The notes under the pieces were generated by a model that was given only the letters and a program-made list of their open reading frames with translations, was not told the DNA's origin and did not search any database. A DNA stretch of 46,122 nucleotides from Streptococcus cristatus (GTDB lineage Bacteria; Bacillota; Bacilli; Lactobacillales; Streptococcaceae): assembly GCF_003943515.1 (NCBI RefSeq), contig NZ_RJPT01000002.1, positions 134,197 to 180,318 on the forward strand, written 5' to 3'. Shown in pieces: positions 32,362-39,329 of the stretch (positions are counted from its first letter, which is position 1; the number at the start of each line of letters is the position of its first letter). Position numbers and translations under genes: made by a program.

Positions 32362-33618
32362 ATGCACATTTTTGATGAGCTAAAAGAGCGTGGTTTGATT
32401 TTTCAAACGACTGATGAAGAAGCTTTGCGTAAAGCCTTAGAAGAAGGGCAGGTCTCTTATTATACTGGATACGATCCAACAGCGGACAGTCTTCACTTAG
32501 GTCACTTAGTAGCTATTTTGACCAGCCGCCGCTTACAGTTAGCTGGGCATAAGCCTTATGCCCTCGTCGGTGGTGCAACGGGTTTGATTGGCGACCCATC
32601 CTTTAAAGATGCAGAGCGTAGCCTGCAAACCAAGGAAACCGTTGATGGCTGGGTTCAGTCTATCCAAGGTCAACTGTCACGCTTTCTCGACTTTGAAAAT
32701 GGCGAAAACAAAGCTGTCATGGTCAACAACTACGACTGGTTTGGCAGCATCAGCTTCATTGATTTCCTCCGTGATGTCGGTAAATACTTCACTGTCAACT
32801 ACATGATGAGCAAGGAGTCTGTTAAAAAACGGATTGAAACAGGAATTTCTTATACTGAGTTTGCCTACCAAATCATGCAAGGTTACGACTTCTTTGTCCT
32901 TAACCAAGACCACAATGTTACCCTGCAAATCGGTGGTTCTGACCAGTGGGGAAATATGACAGCAGGTACAGAATTGCTACGTCGTAAGGCTGACAAGACT
33001 GGCCACGTTATCACTGTTCCCCTTATCACTGATGCTACTGGTAAGAAATTTGGTAAATCAGAGGGAAACGCAGTCTGGCTCAATGCTGATAAGACTTCTC
33101 CATACGAAATGTACCAATTCTGGATGAACGTGATGGATGCTGACGCCGTCCGCTTCTTGAAGATCTTTACTTTCTTGTCACTTGATGAGATTGAAGACAT
33201 CCGCAAACAATTCGAAGCAGCTCCACACGAACGCTTGGCTCAAAAAGTCCTCGCTCGTGAAGTCGTAACTCTTGTCCATGGTGAAGAAGCCTACAAAGAA
33301 GCCCTTAACATTACCGAGCAACTCTTTGCTGGAAATATCAAAAACCTTTCTGTCAAAGAACTCAAACAAGGACTTCGTGGCGTGCCAAACTACCAAGTAC
33401 AAGCAGACGAAAATCACAACATCGTGGAAATCCTCGTGTCATCTGGTGTGGTCAACTCAAAACGCCAAGCCCGAGAAGATGTACAAAATGGGGCCATCTA
33501 TGTCAATGGCGATCGTATCCAAGACCTTGACTATGTCTTGAGTGATGCAGATAAGCTTGAAAACGAACTGACTGTTATCCGCCGCGGAAAGAAGAAATAC
33601 TTCGTCCTTACATACTAA
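32362..33618 (+). CDS. tyrS: Tyrosyl-tRNA synthetase
   Basis: 418 residues from the ATG at 32362 ([15 protein letters not shown]), which follows AAAGGAG; the frame extends upstream without support. Class I signatures: HLGH at 45-48 and KFGKS near 230. The Tyr-binding residues [11 protein letters not shown] and a C-terminal S4 domain ([24 protein letters not shown]) are present. It charges tRNA-Tyr in the cytoplasm. It is monocistronic and divergent from pbp1b. Confidence 0.97.
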   Translation: MHIFDELKERGLIFQTTDEEALRKALEEGQVSYYTGYDPTADSLHLGHLVAILTSRRLQLAGHKPYALVGGATGLIGDPSFKDAERSLQTKETVDGWVQSIQGQLSRFLDFENGENKAVMVNNYDWFGSISFIDFLRDVGKYFTVNYMMSKESVKKRIETGISYTEFAYQIMQGYDFFVLNQDHNVTLQIGGSDQWGNMTAGTELLRRKADKTGHVITVPLITDATGKKFGKSEGNAVWLNADKTSPYEMYQFWMNVMDADAVRFLKIFTFLSLDEIEDIRKQFEAAPHERLAQKVLAREVVTLVHGEEAYKEALNITEQLFAGNIKNLSVKELKQGLRGVPNYQVQADENHNIVEILVSSGVVNSKRQAREDVQNGAIYVNGDRIQDLDYVLSDADKLENELTVIRRGKKKYFVLTY

Positions 33619-33643
33619 AACATTCAAAACTTATCCACACAAA

Positions 33644-33680
33644 CAAAAGGAGTTACTCTTCCCTGAGATAACTCCTTTTG
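33644..33680. terminator. Bidirectional terminator between tyrS and the P-ATPase
   Basis: CAAAAGGAGTTA and TAACTCCTTTTG form a 12-pair stem; the A/T-rich outer ends provide U-tracts in both directions for the convergent genes. Confidence 0.8.
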
Positions 33681-33691
33681 CTTATGGTTGA

Positions 33692-35770
33692 TTAAAATCT
33701 TCTTACATATCTATTCTTAACAGAAAGACTACGAAGTACAATTCGCAAAGTTGTGAGGTTATGTAAGATAGAAAGATTGGAAGGACTAAGCCAGTTAAAT
33801 AAACCAAAGCCAATCAAACTACTGTTTACGACGACAGTTTCTTGGATATTCTTCTGAATCAGTTTTTGCAAAGACAATGAAAGAGAGTCTAATTCTTCAA
33901 AAAAATCCAAGCGATTATCTAATAATAATATATCGCTCATTTGCTTAGAAATATCTGCACTTTCATTCATCACAACACCAATATCCGCAAGGGTTAGAGC
34001 TGCCGAGTCATTCAGGCCGTCTCCGACCATTAAGACAGTATGACCAGATTGCTGTAACTCCTGCACCAATTCAAATTTTCCATCAGGTTTCAAATCTGTA
34101 TAAACTTGATCAAACGGCAAATCTTTTACAAGTTCTTCCGTTCTAACCAAGGTATCACCTGTTGCTAAAATCAGTTTCTTTCCTTGAGCTTTGAGCTTTT
34201 CTAAGGCAACTTTTGCTTCTTTTCTCAAAGGAGTATGGATACAGAACATCCCAATAAGATCATTGCGATAGCCCAAGAACAGTAGATTGTAGTGATTCTT
34301 ATATTCTTCGATTAGGGCACTTTGTTCAGGACTAATATTGATTTGCTCGTCTTGCATCAGGACAAAATTTCCGATGACAACCGATTCACCATCAATTTGA
34401 GATTTAATTCCCTTGCTTGCGATATATTGGAGTTTCCCATGCATTTCCTCATGTTCAATTCCTTCTATTTCAGCTTGCTTGACAATTGCATTAGCGATTG
34501 GATGATAGATATGCTCCTCTAGACAGGCACTAATTCTTAAAACATCTTCCTCGTTATAATCACCAAAAGGTAGAACCTTTTCAACTAGAGGATAGCTAGT
34601 TGTGATGGTGCCTGTCTTGTCAAAGAGGAAAGTATCAACTTCTAGATATTTTTCTAGAACATCCCCATCCTTAATAACCATTTCACGGTTCAATCCCTCC
34701 TTGATAGCTGTCAGGTAGGCTACAGGCGTGGAGATTTTCAAAGCGCATGAAAAATCCACCAATAGAAAAGAAATGGCTTTTGAGAACGAACCTGTTAACA
34801 GATAAGTCAAGGCAGCACCTAAAAAGTTATATTTGACAACCTTGTCCGCCATCTTGATGAAATAGCGTTGTTTGGTCTTCTTGTTCTCTTCGGATTTCTT
34901 CATCAACTCAATCAGTTGCAAAATCCGACTATTCATTTGGTTGTCCGTTACACGAATGAGCAATTCGCCAGTCTCTAAGACAGTATTAGCACAAACGAGA
35001 TCGGCTTCTCTTTTTTCAACTGGAAAGCTCTCGCCGGTCAAGGAACTTTCATTGACCATTCCTAATCCTGAAACCACTTGGCCATCAAACAAGATTTCAT
35101 TCCCTTGGGAGACAACTAATACATCGCCTACTTGAACATCAGAGCTCTTGATGCTGATGACCATGTCACCCTGCACTAAGAAGACATCACTTTCTTTAGC
35201 AAGAAGGCTCTGTTCCAAATCTGTCGCTGTTTTTTTCAAAGACCACTGATCCAGACAATTCCCTAAATCAAGCATAAACATTATATTACTAGCTGTCTTG
35301 GATTGGTTCATAAACAAGGACAATAAAATTGCCGAACAGTCCAAGACTTCCATCGTTAGTTCCTTACGCGCTAGTGTTTGATAGGCTTCTCTAATATAGC
35401 CAAAAGCCTGATAACAAGTCCATATATAGCGAATAGGATACGGCACAAAACTACGAAAAAGTACACGCTTAACCGCTGCACCTGAAACAATAGAATAAGC
35501 ACTCTCTTCTCTACGAATGGGAAGAGTCATCAAGTCCGAAACTTTCCCCTTATCAATTCTTTTTAAAAAGGCCTCTGCATTTTCTAATACAGAGAAGCCC
35601 TCTTTCATACGTAGAGTAAAGTGCTGCTGATCTATATAAAACTGAATAGAGTCGATCCCTTTTTCATCTCTAGCCAAGGAACGAAGATAATCTTGAATAT
35701 CCAAGGTCAGTGAAAAAGAGGATGATAATCGGATATGTTGGTATCCTCTATGTAGCACTTTAAAAGACAT
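33692..35770 (-). CDS. Heavy-metal P-type ATPase with SCALK motif
   Basis: 692 residues from the ATG at 35770, six bases after AGGTGA (a GTG three codons earlier is possible). P1B catalytic parts are complete: TGES at 245-248, DKTGT at 384-388, HP at 423-424 and GDGLND near the end. The transport motif in the sixth helix is SCALK followed by STP (341-349) in place of CPC, so copper is unlikely; manganese, iron or zinc export is more plausible. The N-terminal 70 residues look like an HMA fold without CxxC. It is preceded by a DUF6110 gene, and the two overlap within a few bases. The pairing recalls CtpC with PacL1 in mycobacteria. Confidence 0.88.
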   Translation of the reverse strand: MSFKVLHRGYQHIRLSSSFSLTLDIQDYLRSLARDEKGIDSIQFYIDQQHFTLRMKEGFSVLENAEAFLKRIDKGKVSDLMTLPIRREESAYSIVSGAAVKRVLFRSFVPYPIRYIWTCYQAFGYIREAYQTLARKELTMEVLDCSAILLSLFMNQSKTASNIMFMLDLGNCLDQWSLKKTATDLEQSLLAKESDVFLVQGDMVISIKSSDVQVGDVLVVSQGNEILFDGQVVSGLGMVNESSLTGESFPVEKREADLVCANTVLETGELLIRVTDNQMNSRILQLIELMKKSEENKKTKQRYFIKMADKVVKYNFLGAALTYLLTGSFSKAISFLLVDFSCALKISTPVAYLTAIKEGLNREMVIKDGDVLEKYLEVDTFLFDKTGTITTSYPLVEKVLPFGDYNEEDVLRISACLEEHIYHPIANAIVKQAEIEGIEHEEMHGKLQYIASKGIKSQIDGESVVIGNFVLMQDEQINISPEQSALIEEYKNHYNLLFLGYRNDLIGMFCIHTPLRKEAKVALEKLKAQGKKLILATGDTLVRTEELVKDLPFDQVYTDLKPDGKFELVQELQQSGHTVLMVGDGLNDSAALTLADIGVVMNESADISKQMSDILLLDNRLDFFEELDSLSLSLQKLIQKNIQETVVVNSSLIGFGLFNWLSPSNLSILHNLTTLRIVLRSLSVKNRYVRRF

Positions 35771-35771
35771 A

Positions 35772-36050
35772 TTATTCACCTGTCAGGCTATCTAGTTGTT
35801 CTTCTTTCTTTTCCTGTTCGTATAAATATTTAGCGTCTTGTAAAACATCATCACCGTGTTGTTTTACAACAGAAACAGATGCATCCAGTTCATCTTTCAA
35901 TTTGTAGGCTTTAGCCAAGGCCCTAGAATAACCTTTTTTAGCTTCTTTGCTTGCTAGAACCTTCAAACCAATTGTACCAAATGCTAAGCCTCCTAAAAAG
36001 AGACCTGATTTTTTAGCAATCTTTGCCACTGTTAATGCTTCTTTTAACAT
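35772..36050 (-). CDS. DUF6110-type small membrane protein, P-ATPase partner
   Basis: 92 residues from the ATG at 36050, after AAGGAGG. A Gly-rich membrane helix at about 15-32 (GLFLGGLAFGTIGLKVL) is followed by a basic amphipathic helix (EAKKGYSRALAKAYKLKDELD) and an acidic C-terminus (EQEKKEEQLDSLTGE). The family label is by resemblance. It is the first gene of a two-gene operon with the P-ATPase, with stop and start two bases apart. By analogy with PacL1 it could scaffold or feed metal to the ATPase, but it lacks the His-rich tail seen there; only one His is present (in KQHGDD). Confidence 0.7.
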   Translation of the reverse strand: MLKEALTVAKIAKKSGLFLGGLAFGTIGLKVLASKEAKKGYSRALAKAYKLKDELDASVSVVKQHGDDVLQDAKYLYEQEKKEEQLDSLTGE

Positions 36051-36072
36051 ATTGATTTCCTCCTTTGTAATC

Positions 36073-36101
36073 ATTATATATAAAATTAAGTTCAAAAGCA
36101 A
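36073..36101 (-). promoter_or_regulatory. Promoter of the DUF6110/P-ATPase operon
   Basis: TTGCTT at 36101-36096, 17 bases, TATAAT at 36078-36073. Just upstream, 36107-36125 reads GATACCCTGTAGGAGTGTC on the minus strand, an imperfect ATACCC/GGAGTGT dyad faintly like CsoR/RcnR operators. Confidence 0.6.
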
Positions 36102-36169
36102 TCATAGACACTCCTACAGGGTATCCCTTTATATTTCTTCATTTTGTATCAAGAAAATTGAAGCAAATC

Positions 36170-36198
36170 TTGATTTCAAGATTCACTTTTGCTAGACT
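36170..36198 (+). promoter_or_regulatory. Promoter of rlmA, placed for a leaderless mRNA
   Basis: TTGATT, 17 bases, TAGACT ending at 36198. The ATG at 36206 is seven bases on, and there is no ribosome site. Confidence 0.65.
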
Positions 36199-36205
36199 TA
36201 AAACT

Positions 36206-37066
36206 ATGAATACAAACTTGAAACCAAAACTCGCTCGCTTTGCCACAGCGACCGCCTTTGCCTGTCCCATCTGCAAGGAAGAACTACAGCTGATGGAAAA
36301 TAGCCTCAAATGCCCCCATCGGCATTCTTATGACTTGGCCAAGTTTGGCTATGTCAATCTAGCACCTCAAATCAAGCAACCCAAAGACTACGATAAGATA
36401 AGCTTTCAGAATCGGCAGTTGATTTTAGAAGCGGGATTCTACCAAGCTATCTTAGAAGCTGTCTCGAACTTACTTGCTAGCTCAGAAACTGCCAAAACAG
36501 TCTTAGATATTGGCTGCGGCGAGGGCTTCTACTCTCGCAAACTCCAAGAAATCCATTCCCAAAAAACCTTCTATGCCTTCGATATTTCAAAAGATTCTAT
36601 CCAGCTAGCAGCCAAGAGCGACAGCAGTTTCGCAGTCAATTGGTTCGTCGGTGATTTGGCCAAGCTACCGCTACAAGATGCCAGCATGGATATCATTTTA
36701 GACATCTTTTCTCCAGCCAATTATCAGGAATTTCAGAGAGTCATGTCTGACAATGCCCTCCTCATCAAGGTCATCCCCACCGATCGTCACCTTCAGGAAA
36801 TTCGCCAAAAAGCCGCTAGACAGCTCAGCAACAAGGATTACTCTAACCAAGAAGTCATTCAGCATTTCCAAGAACACTTCGATATAATCTCCGAGATTAC
36901 TGTCGAGTCCAGCCAGTCCTTGACTGCCGAAAGCCGAGCAGCTCTTTTAGCGATGACACCACTCCTCTTTCATGTCGAGCAAGACCAGATCGACTGGACT
37001 GACCTCACCCAAGTGACCATTGCCGCTACCATTCTTGTCGGAAAAGCAAAAACAAAGAAAAGATAG
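36206..37066 (+). CDS. rlmA: 23S rRNA (guanine-N1)-methyltransferase RlmA type
   Basis: 286 residues from the ATG at 36206. An N-terminal zinc site (C20, C23, C36, H40; ACPICKEE and KCPHRHSYD) and KFGYVNLAP are typical of RlmA. The SAM motif VLDIGCGEGFYS is at about 114-125. Gram-positive members (RlmA-II/TlrB type) methylate G748 in helix 35 of 23S rRNA near the macrolide tunnel, which affects tylosin and telithromycin binding. Predicted to be transcribed without a leader. It shares a bidirectional terminator with msmK. Confidence 0.88.
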   Translation: MNTNLKPKLARFATATAFACPICKEELQLMENSLKCPHRHSYDLAKFGYVNLAPQIKQPKDYDKISFQNRQLILEAGFYQAILEAVSNLLASSETAKTVLDIGCGEGFYSRKLQEIHSQKTFYAFDISKDSIQLAAKSDSSFAVNWFVGDLAKLPLQDASMDIILDIFSPANYQEFQRVMSDNALLIKVIPTDRHLQEIRQKAARQLSNKDYSNQEVIQHFQEHFDIISEITVESSQSLTAESRAALLAMTPLLFHVEQDQIDWTDLTQVTIAATILVGKAKTKKR

Positions 37067-37106
37067 TCCGCAGACCAAATGCATTCCGTTTGGCTTGCGG
37101 ACTATC
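37062..37106. terminator. Bidirectional terminator between rlmA and msmK
   Basis: GATAGTCCGCA and TGCGGACTATC with an inner CCAAA/TTTGG stem; T-runs on both sides. The first arm contains the rlmA stop codon. Confidence 0.85.
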
Positions 37107-37123
37107 TTTTTCTAGCTCATATT

Positions 37124-38254
37124 TTAATAAACGGTTTTCTCTGTTTCAAAATCAAAGAAATGCGCCTTGTTCAGGTCAAAACCAAGGTCAATCCCAGCAC
37201 CTGTTTCTGAGTAATCACGAGCATCTACCCGCGCGATAAACTCACTGTCGCCAACTTGGCAGTATAGGTGAGACTCAGCACCCAAAAGCTCAGAGACAGA
37301 AATAGTCGCATGAACCACAGAGTCTGGGAAAGTTTCTAGGAAAGCAGGTTCTGTATTAATGTCTTCTGGACGAATACCAAAGATCAATTTCTTGCCGTCA
37401 TAACCCTTCTCACGCAGAACCTTCAGTGTTCCTTCTGGCACAGTCAAACGTAATCCAGAAGCAACGATTTCATTCCCCTCAAGCGTCACAGTGATAAAGT
37501 TCATCGCTGGGCTACCAATGAAGCCCGCCACAAACTTGTTGACTGGATTTCTATAAACTTCTTGTGGACTACCGATTTGTTCCACTCGACCAATGGTTCC
37601 AGTTCCAGCAGGATTCTTGGTTGCTGACATGATAACAATGCGGTCAGCCAGTGTCATGGCTTCTGTCTGATCGTGGGTAACGTAGATGGTTGTTGCTCCG
37701 ATACGGCGGTGGATTTTGGCAATCTCAGCACGCATAGACACACGCAATTTAGCATCCAAGTTTGACAAAGGCTCGTCCATTAGGAAAACCTTTGCATCAC
37801 GCACGATGGCCCGTCCCATGGCAACACGCTGACGTTGACCACCAGAAAGGTCTGCTGGTTTACGCTCCAAGAATTCTTTTAAACCAAGGATTTCAGCCGC
37901 TTCTTGCACACGTTTGTCGATATCTTCCTTGCTGTACTTGCGCAGTTTCAATCCGAAAGCCATGTTGTCATAGACTGTCATGTGCGGATAGAGGGCATAG
38001 TTCTGGAAGACCATGGCAATATCGCGGTCTTTCGGCGCCACGTCATTGACCACTTTGCCGTCAATTGACGCTGTTCCTTCTGTGATATCCTCAAGACCCG
38101 CAATCATACGCAGCGTTGTGGATTTCCCACATCCTGACGGACCGACGAAAACGATAAATTCCTTGTCCTTGATGTCCAAATTAAAGTCTTCAACAGAATA
38201 GTGCTCACTATTTGGATACTTTTTATAAATGTTTTTCAGATTTAACTCAACCAT
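37124..38254 (-). CDS. msmK: Multi-sugar ABC transporter ATPase
   Basis: 376 residues. Walker A GPSGCGKSTT near 38-47, signature LSGGQRQRVAMGRAI near 134, Walker B VFLMDEPLSNLD near 154, and a C-terminal regulatory OB domain (GIRPEDI near 296). This is the MsmK/UgpC/MalK class. No permease or binding-protein gene is nearby; in streptococci a single MsmK energises several sugar importers, so an orphan gene is expected. Two carbon-control type sites overlap its promoter. Confidence 0.93.
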   Translation of the reverse strand: MVELNLKNIYKKYPNSEHYSVEDFNLDIKDKEFIVFVGPSGCGKSTTLRMIAGLEDITEGTASIDGKVVNDVAPKDRDIAMVFQNYALYPHMTVYDNMAFGLKLRKYSKEDIDKRVQEAAEILGLKEFLERKPADLSGGQRQRVAMGRAIVRDAKVFLMDEPLSNLDAKLRVSMRAEIAKIHRRIGATTIYVTHDQTEAMTLADRIVIMSATKNPAGTGTIGRVEQIGSPQEVYRNPVNKFVAGFIGSPAMNFITVTLEGNEIVASGLRLTVPEGTLKVLREKGYDGKKLIFGIRPEDINTEPAFLETFPDSVVHATISVSELLGAESHLYCQVGDSEFIARVDARDYSETGAGIDLGFDLNKAHFFDFETEKTVY

Positions 38255-38307
38255 AAGTTCCCCTTTACTTTATGTGAAAATAATTGCCTTTGAAACCCCT
38301 AAAAATT

Positions 38308-38322
38308 TCAAAGCGCTTTCAT
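38308..38322 (-). promoter_or_regulatory. CcpA site (cre) at the msmK start site
   Basis: Minus strand ATGAAAGCGCTTTGA matches the cre consensus WTGNAANCGNWNNCW except at one position. It sits just after the -10 box, over the transcription start, a classic repressing place. Confidence 0.7.
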
Positions 38323-38328
38323 AAAAAT

Positions 38329-38357
38329 ATTATATCCTTTTTTAATCATTATTTCAA
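38329..38357 (-). promoter_or_regulatory. Promoter of msmK
   Basis: TTGAAA at 38357-38352, 17 bases, TATAAT at 38334-38329. Confidence 0.8.
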
Positions 38358-38366
38358 GCATTTATT

Positions 38367-38376
38367 CAAACGTTTG
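38367..38376. promoter_or_regulatory. LacI-family operator upstream of msmK
   Basis: The perfect palindrome CAAACGTTTG lies ten bases upstream of the -35. It fits a LacI/GalR regulator such as MalR, or a second CcpA site. Confidence 0.55.
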
Positions 38377-38416
38377 CACAATTTTTTATCATATTTCGAA
38401 TAACTGCTCTTTTAAA

Positions 38417-38447
38417 ACAAAAAATAGGATAGAAAATTTCTATCCTA
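38417..38447 (-). terminator. Terminator of the lipoprotein gene
   Basis: TAGGATAGAAA and TTTCTATCCTA form a long near-perfect stem, then TTTTGTTTT on the minus strand, six bases after the stop. Confidence 0.8.
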
Positions 38448-38452
38448 CACGA

Positions 38453-39016
38453 CTAGTTAGTAACACGATAATAAAATTGACCTTGTTCATCAAAGCTATT
38501 CATCCCAACTCCCGTCCACAGACGATCTTGGCTGACATCTGAGCTATCTTGGAAATTTTCTTTATTCGCAAGCTTGACACCTTTTGGAATGAACTCTAGC
38601 AAGAAACCACCAGTTTCACCGCCGTATACACCGCCAGAAGCTGTTCCATAATCCGTTAACGATGCTCCATACAGCTCATAGCTATCAGAAACTAACCCTT
38701 TATCATTGAACACCAGCTGGTGACCAGCAGCATTCTGCCAGGTTCCTTTTACACTGGAGTAGTCTCCATTGGCCAAGGCCGAAATATCCATTGCTTTTTT
38801 CTCCTCTTGCGTCTTTTCTGGACTAACTTCTGCTGAGCTTTGACTGCTTGTTGCAGAAGAAGACGATTCTGCAACACTCTGGCTAGAAGCTACTTGAGAA
38901 GATTCCTGAGTAGTACTCGAACTTGTCTGAGTAGAATTAACTAACTTACTAGAGCAGGCTGCCAAAGTCGATAGAGCTAAGCAACATAACAAAGGATAGA
39001 CTATTTTCTGCTTCAC
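38453..39016 (-). CDS. Lipoprotein with DUF6287-like domain
   Basis: 187 residues from a GTG at 39016, six bases after AAGGAG; this gives a standard signal peptide (MKQKIVYPLLCCLALSTLAAC, lipid Cys at residue 21). An ATG six codons earlier lacks a ribosome site. A Ser/Thr/Gln-rich linker (about 22-70) leads to a C-terminal domain starting MDISALANGDYSSVKGTWQN, which I read as DUF6287-like. Exposed on the cell surface and anchored to the membrane; function unknown. It follows copZ by 68 bases with no terminator between, but has its own promoter. Confidence 0.8.
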   Translation of the reverse strand: MKQKIVYPLLCCLALSTLAACSSKLVNSTQTSSSTTQESSQVASSQSVAESSSSATSSQSSAEVSPEKTQEEKKAMDISALANGDYSSVKGTWQNAAGHQLVFNDKGLVSDSYELYGASLTDYGTASGGVYGGETGGFLLEFIPKGVKLANKENFQDSSDVSQDRLWTGVGMNSFDEQGQFYYRVTN

Positions 39017-39049
39017 GGCTTTCTCCTTATCCATTAAATGATTACTAAT

Positions 39050-39078
39050 ATTATAGACTTTTTCAGCCTATTTTACAA
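39050..39078 (-). promoter_or_regulatory. Promoter of the lipoprotein gene
   Basis: TTGTAA at 39078-39073, 17 bases, TATAAT at 39055-39050, starting six bases after the copZ stop. Confidence 0.7.
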
Positions 39079-39084
39079 GTTGGC

Positions 39085-39300
39085 TCAGCTATCCTGCACT
39101 GCTAAGACCTTATAGATGGTTTTGCTCAAAGCCGCCTGATAATCCTCTGCACTCAAGGATCTATCCGCAATAACTTCTGCTGTCTGCTTTTCTAAATCTA
39201 CAGCCACATCTGACACTCCCTCCATAGACAGGAAATGCTTGGTGACGTGTTTAACACAGTTTTGACAAGATAAGTTTTCTAATTGGACTGTTTGTTTCAT
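39085..39300 (-). CDS. copZ: Copper chaperone
   Basis: 71 residues, a single HMA domain with the copper-binding CQNC at about 12-15 (LSCQNCVKHVTKHFLSMEGV). It is a little divergent from the usual GMxCxxC start, with ENLSC in its place. It carries Cu(I) to CopA and CopY. Third gene of copY-copA-copZ, 29 bases after copA. Confidence 0.88.
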   Translation of the reverse strand: MKQTVQLENLSCQNCVKHVTKHFLSMEGVSDVAVDLEKQTAEVIADRSLSAEDYQAALSKTIYKVLAVQDS

Positions 39301-39329
39301 AGATTCGTTCCTCCGTATATTCCTTCATT

